Of a stretch of DNA of 64,000 nucleotides, positions 33,721-47,100 are shown one piece after another. The translations under genes were made by a program, and so were the position numbers. How positions within the stretch are numbered: position 1 is the stretch's first letter; every line of letters begins with the position of its first letter. The DNA comes from Notolepis coatsorum (Eukaryota; Chordata; Actinopteri; Aulopiformes; Paralepididae): positions 157,242,915 through 157,306,914 of the forward strand of contig OZ020585.1 in NCBI GenBank assembly GCA_963971535.1, in the 5' to 3' direction. The notes under the pieces were generated by a model. It saw only the letters and a list, made by a program, of their open reading frames with translations. It was not told the DNA's origin and did no database searches.

Positions 33721-33885
33721 CCTGAGGTCCCTTGGATGGGTTTTTCAGTGTTGGAAATCTTTCTGAGGAAGGTAGAGTGTGACCATGTCCGGCGTCAAAT
33801 AGTGGGACGCGGGGGCGTGGCCTGGTCACGTGCATGTGAGTGCATTTGTTTGTCCGTGAGCACATTATGTGCTAGGAGATAAGAG

Positions 33886-33958
33886 ATATCTCATAATGGC
33901 GAAGAGCGAGACGCTCAGCCAGTATTCATATAACTAGGTTATAGGATAACCTTTTGTT
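33886..33958 (-). repeat. right inverted terminal repeat of the second DIRS
   Basis: It contains TCTCATAATGGCGAAGAGCG, also found at 33612-33631, and ends AACCTTTTGTT. Confidence 0.8.
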
Positions 33959-34889
<931 letters not shown>

Positions 34890-35130
34890 TTAATGTTTTA
34901 AAGGAAAACTCCAACATTTTGGGAAATTAGCTTATTTAACATCTTCCCTGGAGTTATACAAGAAGATTCATACATTTTCCGTCTCTCTGCATGCATTGGG
35001 CTTAGGGAACACCTGGACCGTTAGCCTAGCTTAGCTTCATCACTGGAAGTTGGGCAGACATCCAGCCTAGTTCACTACAGTCAGGAAATATACTCCAAAT
35101 ACAATCAAAATACAACTCCCAAACGTTCCT
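34890..35130. repeat. dispersed teleost repeat
   Basis: It has ACTCCAACATTTTGGGAAAT, then CATCTTCCCTGGAGT, GTCTCTCTGCATGC and TAGCCTAGCTTAGC. A diverged relative is at 4950-5060. The family name is not known to me. Confidence 0.55.
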
Positions 35131-35159
35131 GTAAACATGTTGTAACCTGTGTATTTACC

Positions 35160-35540
35160 ATGTCTCCCAGTCATACAAGTCTCCCAGGTACACAAGTTTC
35201 CCAGACACACAAGTCTCCCAGTCACACAAGTCTCCCAGTCACACACGTCTCCCAGTCACACAAGACTCCAAGTCACACAAGTCACACGAGTCTCCCAGTC
35301 ACATGAGTCTCCCAGTCACACAAGTCTCCCAGTCACACAAGTCTCCCAGTCACACAAGTCACACAAGTCTCCAAGTCACACAAGTCTCCAAGTCACACAA
35401 GTCACACAAGTCTCCCAGTCACACACATCTCCAAGTCACACAAGTCACACAAGTCTCCCAGTCACACGAGTCTCCCAGTCACATAAGTCTCCCAGTCACA
35501 CAAGTCTCCAAGTCACACAAGTCTTGTGTGACTTGGAGAC
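35160..35540. repeat. 17-bp minisatellite (GTCACACAAGTCTCCCA)
   Basis: About 22 units with variants (CCAA for CCCA, and an extra CACACAAGT insert giving 26-bp units). The end of the array (35520-35540) folds back as the complement of a unit. Confidence 0.95.
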
Positions 35541-36030
35541 GGAAGTCCAGTCCAGTCCATTATAGTCCAGTCCATTACAGTCCAGTACAATCCATTACAG
35601 TCCAGTCCAGTACTGTCCAGTACAGTCCATTACAGTCCAGTCCATTACAGTCCAGTCCAGTCCATTACAGTCCAGTACTGTCCAGTACAGTCCATTACAG
35701 TCCAGTCCATTACAGTCCATTACAGTCCAGTCCATTTCAGTCCATTACAGTCCATTACAGTCCAGTCTAGCCCAGTCCATTACAGTCCACTACCGTCCAA
35801 TCCAGTACTGTCCAGTCCAGTCCATTACAGTCCATTACAGTCCAGTATATTCCAGTATAGCCCATTCCAGTCCATTCCAGTCCATTCCAGTCCAGTCCAT
35901 TCCATTCCATTCCAGTCCAGTCCATTCCAGTCCAGTCCACTATAGTCTAGTCCAGTCCATTACAGTCCAGTCCATTACAGTCCAGTCTATTACAGTCCAG
36001 TCCAGTCCAATACAATATAGTGTGTGTGTG
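35541..36030. repeat. CAGTCCATTA/CAGTC minisatellite
   Basis: Pentamer-based units CAGTC, CATTA and CATTC are concatenated over about 480 bp and end in a short (GT)n tract. Confidence 0.95.
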
Positions 36031-37416
36031 TGTGTGTTAATTTTGGCAGCTATTTTCATTTTAGTTTTAGTCTTAGTCATGTGTCAAGTGCTCCTTTTTA
36101 GTTTTCATCATATTTAGTCATCTGCATTTATTTTTCGTTTAGTCAGTTTTAGTCAACTAAATATCTGAGCATTTTAGTCTTAGTGTTAGTCTCAATTTTG
36201 TCTTTTTTGTTTTTGTCTAGATTTAGTCGCAGAAAACTGATGACTTTTGTCTAGTTTTCGTTAATGAAAAAAAGGCATTTTATATTTTTATATTGTAAAT
36301 AATGCAATTATATTTATTAAGTATAGTCTAGCCAAAACCCTATCAGCTGATTCACAATAAGTTCAGTAGAAGGCTAGAAGCCCAATAGTAACCAAACATT
36401 CCTTGAAATGGTCAATAGATTCAGAAATAGTCAGACATGGAATGGAACATAATTTATTCTGATTTAAATTGCTTATTTATTTTTTTAACCAACAAAGGAA
36501 CATTAGGATAGTGTAAATACACAGTACACACTGATTGCAATTCTCACTGGGACCTACTGTATAAATTTCACACACGTCACACACACATTCCCTTTTGTCC
36601 CTCGAGTCGTACCGTAGATCGCCGACGTCACTTTAAACTTAAAATGGCGGCCCCCATCAGAGCATTCGGCTAACAACATTAGCTTAGCGAACCTGCCACC
36701 GCACTTCTATGTGCATAAAGTGTGGTAACAAAATATCACAGCCCCTAAGACTGGGATCGTTCTAACTCTACTGAGCATGTACCCAACATTATATGAAAAA
36801 TAAAAAGTCATTACGACGTTTTAGTGCACTTCAAGCGCTAAAGGGATTCATAACTTATAGCAGGCTCAATCTCAGTGTTAGTACTCGTCTGTTTCTTTTC
36901 TTTTCATACCTTTTTAAGTGAACGTGGTCTCGTCCTTGTTGTATCCATGTGTAATGTTGATAGTAGTGGGTGTACACAGATGAAAGAGAGCAAGTCTCTG
37001 TCTGGGATATAGGTCCCGACTCCCAGGCTATTAGCCTAGCCATCCTCTCAGCCTCTGTCGTCTTAAATGCTATGTTCTTTTGGTAGAACTGTTCGGCTGC
37101 CGCAGGAGTGTTGAGAGAGTAGCAGATTCCGTTCGCGGTTATTGGTATAAGCTGTAGTCACGAGAGACCTGGGACGCGGTTTTTAGCCTCACGTATGTTA
37201 TGTAGCTTGGCTTTTAGCCATAAACGCTGCTGAGTTTAACCCGGAAACGGAAATGGGAAATGCTGAAATAATAACGTGACTTATTCTAAAAGTTATAATT
37301 ATTTTGTCTCATCTTGTTTTAGTCAACATAAATTAAGAGAGAATTCATCATGGTTTTTGTAAACTACATTTTTGTGTCGTCAGTTGTGGTCAACAATATT
37401 TAATTAATAATTTAGA
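36031..37416. mobile_element. dispersed element, TTTTAGTCAACTAAA family
   Basis: GTTAATTTTGGCAGCTATTT at the start and GTCTCATCTTGTTTTAGTCA near the end enclose about 1.35 kb. The first 220 bp are the inverse of 20500-20680. There is no coding potential. It is probably a non-autonomous DNA transposon; the termini were not proven. Confidence 0.55.
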
Positions 37417-38068
37417 GTGTGTGTCCTGCAATGCACTGCTTGCTGGCCTTCCACTGCCATCAAGCCTCTTCAACTCATTCAGAATGCAGCCGCCCGCCTG
37501 ATCTCAAAGCTACCGAAGTCAGCCCATGTCACCCCACTTTTTAGAGACCTGCACTGGCTCCCCATTGCTGCACAAATCCGCTTCAAGGCCCTCGACCTGG
37601 CATATCGTGCAGCAAAGGGAACGGCTCCTGCCTACCGCCGGTCAATGGTCTCTAACTACACACCCTCAAGACCCCTACGCTCTGCATCTTCTGGCTGCCT
37701 CAGACCCACTCCTATCCGAGCTCCGGGAGGGTCATCAAAGAGAAGCCGCCTATTCTCGGTCCTTGCCCCACAATGGTGGAACGAACTGCCCACCACAGTT
37801 AGGACAGCCGAAACCCGACCAATCTTTCGCCGTCGACTAAAGACACATTTCTTCAATTAATATCTGATTTTTTTTTTAATAATAATAATAATTATAATAA
37901 TAACCTTACTGTCATGCACTTGTCCTAATATACTAACTTACACTGTAGCACTCAACACTTGAACATTGTTACTCAGCTGATAGAGTTGTACACTTTCTGC
38001 TGACAAAACTTGTAAGTCGCTTTTGATAAAAGCGTCAGCTAAATGACAAAATGTACATTTAAATGTGT
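37417..38068 (+). mobile_element. L2-type LINE 3' end, copy 3, with C-terminal ORF2 fragment
   Basis: 147 codons are open (37417-37860) with the L2/CR1 ORF2 C-terminus: LIQNAAARLISKLP, LHWLPIAAQIRFKALDLAYR, RSRLFSVLAPQWWNELP and FRRRLKTHFFN. The 3' UTR ends GTCGCTTTTGATAAAAGCG, then CTAAATGAC and the tail. It is 5' truncated. It is the best-preserved copy of the family also at 6886-7478 and 12678-13025, and it shows that the widespread TAGCTGACGCTTTTATCC repeat is this LINE's 3' end. Confidence 0.9.
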
Positions 38069-38076
38069 GTCTGTGT

Positions 38077-38222
38077 GTATGTATGTATGTATGTATGTAT
38101 GTATGTATGTATGTATGTATGTATGTATGTATGTATGTATGTATGTATGTATGTATGTATGTATGTATGTATGTATGTATGTATGTATGTATGTATGTAT
38201 GTATGTATGTATGTATGTATGC
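38077..38222. repeat. (GTAT)n microsatellite
   Basis: About 36 tetranucleotide units immediately follow the LINE tail. Confidence 0.98.
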
Positions 38223-38617
<395 letters not shown>

Positions 38618-39247
38618 AAGCCTTAGGGCCCGCGTCCACCGGCCTCATATTTCCAGCTGAAAAACGCTGGCAGTGCGCCGGTAGTTTTGGGATGAAGCGC
38701 ATCTTGTAGCGAGATGACAGAGAGAAAGAAATCTAGCGACAGCCATCGTATTTTACTGCCGCGGTTTTGCACATATAGCATATTTTAATACACTTTATTG
38801 TATATTAATTATATATATATAGTTATTGTCTGACACCACAGTTCGCCCTTTGCTTTTTATTAGTGTATTTGTGTAGTTATTAGTGTATTTGTGCCCTCAT
38901 ACTGCTCCTGTCTCTTGCAGGTAGACAGGCAGGCAGCTCCGGTGTCAGGTTACAAGCAGAGTGGTAGATATGACTGGCTGTGATTGGTTGTCTGAATATG
39001 CGCGCGGCGCACCACTCTGGAAAGTTCAGAAACTTTCAACTCTCTAGGCTGTGTGCGGCCGCATAAAAAAGCTGAAAGGCGCTGAAAAAAAAAAGCCGAC
39101 TGCATACGCTCCCTCCCCATTGGAATACATTGAAAAAAGACGCATGCGGTCATAAATATGAGGCAGGCGCGCCCTTACACAGGATGGGTTAGGTTAGAAT
39201 CCAACCCTTTCCTATTTCTTTTAAACATCTCTGGTGATTAGAAAATA
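38618..39247. mobile_element. candidate MITE with GGGC/GCCTCATATTT ends
   Basis: The left end TTAGGGCCCGCGTCCACCGG, then CCTCATATTT, mirrors the right end AATATGAGG, then CAGGCGCGCCCTTACAC. This gives imperfect terminal inverted repeats around about 550 bp. The target duplication was not resolved. Confidence 0.45.
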
Positions 39248-39281
<34 letters not shown>

Positions 39282-39545
39282 ATTCATTAAGATAGAATAA
39301 TGGAATGTGTGATTCTCTTTTCAAGAATAACTAGAAAAAAATATCATTAAATGTTTTCTGCTTTTCCGATTTTCAGAAAATGCTATAGGAATCCTATACG
39401 AATCTGTATACGTTTTTGGAACCAAACCCATACGAATCCTATGGGATTCTTATAGAACTGTCTCAAAATCCTATGGGATCCTAAAGGATTCCTATAGGGT
39501 TCCAAAAACGTATAGAGATTCCTATAGCATTTTTTTGACTAGGGA
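39248..39545. repeat. poly-T tract and ATAGGAATCC palindrome
   Basis: The poly-T run is at about 39248-39279. Inverted arms AAATGCTATAGGAATCC (39378-) and GGATTCCTATAGGGTTCC / ATTCCTATAGCATTT (to 39533) make a foldback of about 155 bp. Confidence 0.7.
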
Positions 39546-41111
<1,566 letters not shown>

Positions 41112-41466
41112 GGGGCGGCGTGGCTCAGGGGTAGAGCGGGTCGTCCAATGATCGAAGGGTTGGTGGTTCGAATCCGAACGTCTGGGGAAAAAAAGCATCT
41201 CAATCTGAAAAAACATTTCGGAGCTATGGACATTATGAAAAAGTAACTGTATTTACAGTAGATTTCATTCACAGTCTTTGCTGACCTGTCAGGGGCGCCT
41301 GGTGGTACAAAATCCAGAGTGAACTCTGAGCCATTGGAAAGAGGAGATTTGGCCCGATCCATAAATGTATGACTTGGCCATAATAAGGTCATTTATAGGC
41401 CTGATATTCTATATTCGCTTTCGATAAAAGCGTTAGCTAAATGACTAAATGTAAATGTAAATGTTT
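41112..41466 (+). mobile_element. tRNA-SINE whose 3' tail is shared with the L2 LINE
   Basis: The tRNA-like head GGGGCGGCGTGGCTCAGGGG contains an A box, and the B box is GGTTCGAATCC (about 41164-41174). A unique body of about 230 bp follows. The element ends TTCGCTTTCGATAAAAGCG, TAGCTAAATGACTAAATG and ATGTAA repeats, the same terminus as the L2 copies at 6886, 12678 and 37417. Shared tails are how SINEs recruit the reverse transcriptase of a partner LINE. Confidence 0.8.
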
Positions 41467-41556
41467 ATTCTATATTCATATTTAAAATGGCATTTGTCCG
41501 GATGGCAAAATTCACTACTGTATGTACAAAAAACCCTGTAAATCATCTGCCCTTTA

Positions 41557-42506
41557 TTAACTCTTTCAGTGCCACTCACGAGATTCCTCGTGTTTTTTTA
41601 TAGGTGGTTGCTAGCCACTCACGAGATTTCTCTGATTTTTTTTTTTTTTTTTTTTTTTTTTTGGGATCTGAAAAATGATTGCATCACCCGAGCCTACCCG
41701 AGTATTGCCGAGCTGCGCCGGTGATCACTGTGGAAAAAAGCGCCCCCTGTCGTCTCCCAGATGACATAAGTGATTTTGGAATGGACTCAATGAAAATGAA
41801 TGGGGAAGAAAATCCGGTACTCCACATTTTCCAGTTCACTGATCCAGCCGGGGTTACCACAGTTCATTCTGGAGCCTCAGATCCCCGCGGATCATGGAGA
41901 TCCACTGTGTCGCGTTGGATCCATACACGTATCGATTTTTTCGAATGGTGATCAGGAATTGGAATATACCAGTTGGATACCATCTGATGTCAGGTAAGGA
42001 CTCTATGTTATCAGTGGTAGGATAATCAGAGTAAGTTTGATGAAGTTATAAGCTGTTTTGTGAAATGTCTTCTTTCGGTTTCACTGTAAAACTCCGTGAG
42101 GAAATCAACGGAGCGATTATCCGTGCGCGGCCGTAATGTGCTTGCGTGCACGTATAATATTGATCATCTAGCGTTTATTTGAAAACGATTCATAAAAAGG
42201 CCGACGAATATCAACGTTGTGGAATATTCCACTAAAAGACGATTTTCATAGAATGCTCCAGAATGAGCTGTTTTTTATATCAAAACGGGGGCTTTTCTAA
42301 CTGCTCTGAAACGGAAACGACGCGATAAAAAAACAATCTGTCTTCACAGCACGGACTGGAAAATAGTCTTTGATAATGCGATGGGCAGATTAGACACATA
42401 GCCATAATTTAAAACATAGATTAGGCGATATTAACGTTAACATTGGCGCCGATGGTGGCATTCAAGCGGTAAAACGGAAAACCAGGCGTGGCACTGAAAG
42501 AGTTAA
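41557..42506. mobile_element. piggyBac-like non-autonomous element, TTAA duplication
   Basis: TTAA flanks both ends (41557-41560 and 42503-42506) with inverted termini CTCTTTCAGTGCCA and TGGCACTGAAAGAG. These resemble piggyBac ends. A repeat ACTCACGAGATT occurs twice near the left end, followed by a T-run at 41637-41662. No transposase is encoded. Confidence 0.8.
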
Positions 42507-44004
42507 TCTGCTTAGATTTTTTTGTACACATTATCTCAAGAAGGTGCTGAATCAGCTCAGTGGCAATATTTCACATCTGGTCAATGTTAGCATGGTGTTA
42601 TTCACCGTCAAAGATGATTTTTTATTTTTAAATAAATAATACGCAATACTTTAATTCCGCACCTTTCTAAAAGCTCTGTGGATGTATTATATATTTTCTT
42701 TTATTAAATTATTACTATTAGATTTACTACCCTAATGTCATAATATACCTGTATCACTGTACATATTAACACTACAACATCTGTACATACATCTGATTAG
42801 CACTATTACTATTTATATATTTTATACCCAGTTTAATCACCTGTACATAATAATAACTTTATTTGTATAGCACTTTTCATACAGAGTGTTAGATCCTGAT
42901 AAAACTGGCCAGTATCACGTCTTCGTCTGTTTGGCTCTCCATCCAATTCCTCTGTGTTGTGTCATTTTAATGGTCCTGATGTCTCCGATACCGGTTGATT
43001 AGATCCTTATCTCACCCCGTTAGTACAATCCGCAAACCATAATAATTCTCCACCTCCGTAAGAATTCGACACTTCGACAACGTGAAATACCTTATGAGGA
43101 AAAGCGTTGTTTATTGCTATAAACAGGAACCTCAGCTCAGATGTTAACAGATTGTATTGTCCTTGCAAAGTCTATTCTAATGACCTTTCGGTGTGTTCAG
43201 TCTATCTAATGATCTTTCAGTCCAGTCTATTGTCCCTCTGTCTCTCAGTCCAACAGTGGTCAGGCCTGTTCGTTAGCCAATACCATCCTCGTGGTAGCCG
43301 AAGCTAATGATGATATGGCATTCTTCCTCCCCCCCCCCCCTTCGTGATGAGAGGAGAGAGAGTCTCTCCTGGTTTCGTCCCTCTTAGTCTCAGTCAGATT
43401 TTAGTCTGCCTTACACCCGGAAACACCGTTCGACTTATAGATCTTCGTCGTAGAAACGATAGCCCCGCCCCTCTTCTGGTTGTCAGGCGACGCGCTGTCA
43501 TGACAACCGCGTTTAACCTTTACACACACTTCAAAACGTTTCATTCACTGTTGCATTAAAGAGGTCACCCCTCTCCCTCGCTCTGTACCGCTCCTTATCT
43601 TTGTTTTGTCTTCCAATCGGAATTCAAAACAAACCCCCTCGCTGGCAGTGTGCTTGTGAAACCTCTTCTTCTCCACCGTCAATATCATCCCGTGATGATA
43701 ATGATATTACCCTCTTAAAGCGTCTCTTTATATCAGTTTTATAAACCAAATATAGATTGAAAAAACCACCATTTTCTCTCAAGAGGTTGTCGTTACATTG
43801 TATATTACTATTTCACTTTACTGTTACATTTGCACTCTGGTTGGATGCTAAACTTCTTTTTGTTGTACTGTACTTGTGCTGTGTGATGACAATACATTTG
43901 AATCTAATCTAATCTAAAGACTCTTGGCCTGTCCAGAGTTGCACTTTACTGTTACATTTGCACTCTTCGTTCGTACTTTACTTGTGCTGCGAGTAGCCCA
44001 CTCA
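42507..44004. other. LINE 3' tails and a possible LTR; no gene
   Basis: Two LINE-like 3' ends are seen: 42780-42885, and 43801-43918 ending in TCTAA repeats. Between them 42888-43798 starts TGTTAGATCC and ends CGTTACA, the TG...CA form of a long terminal repeat, but I found no matching target duplication. The C-run is at 43329-43341. Confidence 0.4.
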
Positions 44005-44160
<156 letters not shown>

Positions 44161-44180
44161 TCTGCTGTTCACCCCCCCAG

Positions 44181-47100
44181 CTGTAAGACCAAGGTGTACT
44201 CGGACGACGTGCCTAACACCAGCATTGTGATTGTGTTCCACAACGAGGCCTGGAGCACCTTGCTGAGGACGGTGCACAGTGTCATAAACCGCTCGCCCAG
44301 ACACCTGCTGGTGGAGATCCTGCTGGTGGACGACGCCAGCGAGAGAGGTAGGAAGTAGGGATGTCCGATATTATCGGCCTACCGATATTATTCTTTCTTT
44401 TTTTACATTCATTTAACATTTATTTACCCAGGCAAGCAAGTAAGAACAAATTATTATTTAATTTATTGTCAAAAGTATGCATAATGTTGTGTTAATTCCA
44501 CGACAAGAGATATGTAATGTTAATTACCTGAAATTATTCAGTTTTTTGGGGGGGGGGGGAACCCTGCATATATATCGGTATCGGTTGATATCGGTATCGG
44601 AAATTAAGAGTTGGACAATATCAGTATATCGGTAAAAAAGCCAATATCGAACATCCCTAGTAGGAAGACACTCTGCAGCTCAAAGAGAGGTAGGAAGACA
44701 CTCTGCTGTCAACACTGGTGTCTTTTAGGAGAGACTACGCTACACTGGTGTCTTTTAGGAGAGACTACACTGGTGTCTTTTAGGAGAGACTACGCTACAC
44801 TGGTGTCTTTTAGGAGAGACTACACTACACTGGTGTCTTTTAGGAGAGACTACACTGGTGTCTTTTAGGAGCGACTACGCTACACTGGTGTCTTTTAGGA
44901 GAGACTACACTGGTGTCTTTTAGGAGAGACTACGCTACACTGGTGTCTTTTAGGAGAGACTACACTGGTGTCTTTTAGGAGAGACTACACTACACTGGTG
45001 TCTTTTAGGAGAGACTACACTACACTGGTGTCTTTTAGGAGAGACTACACTACACTGGTGTCTTTTAGGAGAGACTACACTGGTGTCTTTTAGGAGAGAC
45101 TACGCTACACTGGTGTCTTTTAGGAGAGACTACGCTACACTGGTGTCTTTTAGGAGAGACTACACTACACTGGTGTCTTTTAGGAGAGACTACACTGGTG
45201 TCTTTTAGGAGAGACTACACTACACTGGTGTCTTTTAGGAGAGACTACACTGGTATCTTTTAGGAGAGACTACACTGGTGTCTTTTAGGAGAGACTACAC
45301 TACACTGGTGTCTTTTAGGAGAGACTACGCTACACTGGTGTCTTTTAGGAGAGACTACACTACACTGGTGTCTTTTAGGAGAGACTACACTACACTGGTG
45401 TCTTTTAGGAGAGACTACACTGATGTCTTTTAGGAGAGACTACACTGATGTCTTTTAGGAGAGACTACGCTACACTGGTGTCTTTTAGGAGAGACTACGC
45501 TACACTGGTGTCTTTTAGGAGAGACTACACTACACTGGTGTCTTTTAGGAGAGACTACACTACACTGGTGTCTTTTAGGAGAGACTACACTACACTGGTG
45601 TCTTTTAGGAGAGACTACACTACACTGGTGTCTTTTAGGAGAGACTACACTACACTGGTGTCTTTTAGGAGAGACTACACTACACTGGTGTCTTTTAGGA
45701 GAGACTACACTACACTGGTGTCTTTTAGGATAGACTACACTACACTGGTGTCTTTTAGGATAGACTACACTGGTGTCTTTTAGGAGAGACTACACTGGTG
45801 TCTTTTAGGAGAGACTACGCTACACTGGTGTCTTTTAGGATAGACTACACTGGTGTTTTTTAGGAGAGACTACACTGGTGTCTTTTAGGAGAGACTACAC
45901 TACACTGGTGTCTTTTAGGAGAGACTACACTGATGTCTTTTAGGAGAGACTACGCTACACTGGTGTCTTTTAGGAGAGACTACACTACACTGGTGTCTTT
46001 TAGGAGAGACTACACTACACTGGTGTCTTTTAGGAGAGACTACACTGGTGTCTTTTAGGAGAGACTACGCTACACTGGTGTCTTTTAGGAGAGACTACGC
46101 TACACTGGTGTCTTTTAGGAGAGACTACACTACACTGGTGTCTTTTAGGAGAGACTACACTGGTGTCTTTTAGGAGAGACTACACTACACTGGTGTCTTT
46201 TAGGAGAGACTATACTGGTGTCTTTTAGGAGAGACTACACTGGTGTCTTTTAGGAGAGACTACGCTACACTGGTGTCTTTTAGGAGAGACTACACTACAC
46301 TGGTGTATTTTAGGAGAGACTACACTGGTGTCTTTTAGGAGAGACTACGCTACACTGGTGTCTTTTAGGAGAGACTACACTACACTGGTGTCTTTTAGGA
46401 GAGACTACGCTACACTGGTGTCTTTTAGGAGAGACTACGCTACACTGGTGTCTTTTAGGAGAGACTACACTACACTGGTGTCTTTTAGGAGAGACTACAC
46501 TGGTGTCTTTTAGGAGAGACTACACTACACTGGTGTCTTTTAGGAGAGACTATACTGGTGTCTTTTAGGAGAGACTACACTGGTGTCTTTTAGGAGAGAC
46601 TACGCTACACTGGTGTCTTTTAGGAGAGACTACACTACACTGGTGTATTTTAGGAGAGACTACACTGGTGTCTTTTAGGAGAGACTACGCTACACTGGTG
46701 TCTTTTAGGAGAGACTATACTGGTGTCTTTTAGGAGAGACTACGCTACACTGGTGTCTTTTAGGAGAGACTACACTGGTGTCTTTTAGGAGAGACTACAC
46801 TACACTGGTGTCTTTTAGGAGAGACTACGCTACACTGGTGTCTTTTAGGAGAGACTACGCTACACTGGTGTCTTTTAGGAGAGACTACACTGGTGTCTTT
46901 TAGGAGAGACTACACTGGTGTCTTTTAGGAGAGACTACACTACACTGGTGTCTTTTAGGAGAGACTACACTACACTGGTGTCTTTTAGGAGAGACTACAC
47001 TGGTGTCTTTTAGGAGAGACTACACTACACTGGTGTCTTTTAGGAGAGACTACACTGGTGTCTTTTAGGAGAGACTACACAGGAAATCTCCAATGTTTTT

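Larger units (their letters stand above)
28591..33958 (+). mobile_element. DIRS1-like retrotransposon, left-truncated and decayed
   Basis: The order is a possible gag remnant (28613-29137, split by a Mutator-like insertion), RT, RNase H, tyrosine recombinase, internal complementary region (33610-33720) and right inverted terminal repeat (33886-33958, ending GTT). The internal region predicts a left end starting GTTATATTATCATACTGGCC, which is absent from the window, so the left end is lost. It is a different family from 21090-26263. Confidence 0.85.

Noticed and set aside
35163..35535. CRISPR-like spacing of short direct repeats
   Set aside because: Units are contiguous or near contiguous with no unique spacers; a eukaryotic minisatellite.
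35149..35770. Open frames of 138 and 155 codons
   Set aside because: They are translations of 17-bp and 5/10-bp minisatellites, periodic and without a unique sequence.
41113..41180. Functional tRNA gene
   Set aside because: The A and B boxes are tRNA-like but the cloverleaf is not kept and the sequence continues into a SINE body and LINE-type tail. Same reasoning for 18070-18141 and 56784-56860.
42888..43798. Second solo LTR
   Set aside because: TG...CA ends fit but flanking bases do not match, so borders are not supported; kept only as a possibility.
45448..46513. Frames rich in [10 protein letters not shown] repeats
   Set aside because: The 30-bp satellite unit is a multiple of three, so frames stay open by chance; lies in an intron.
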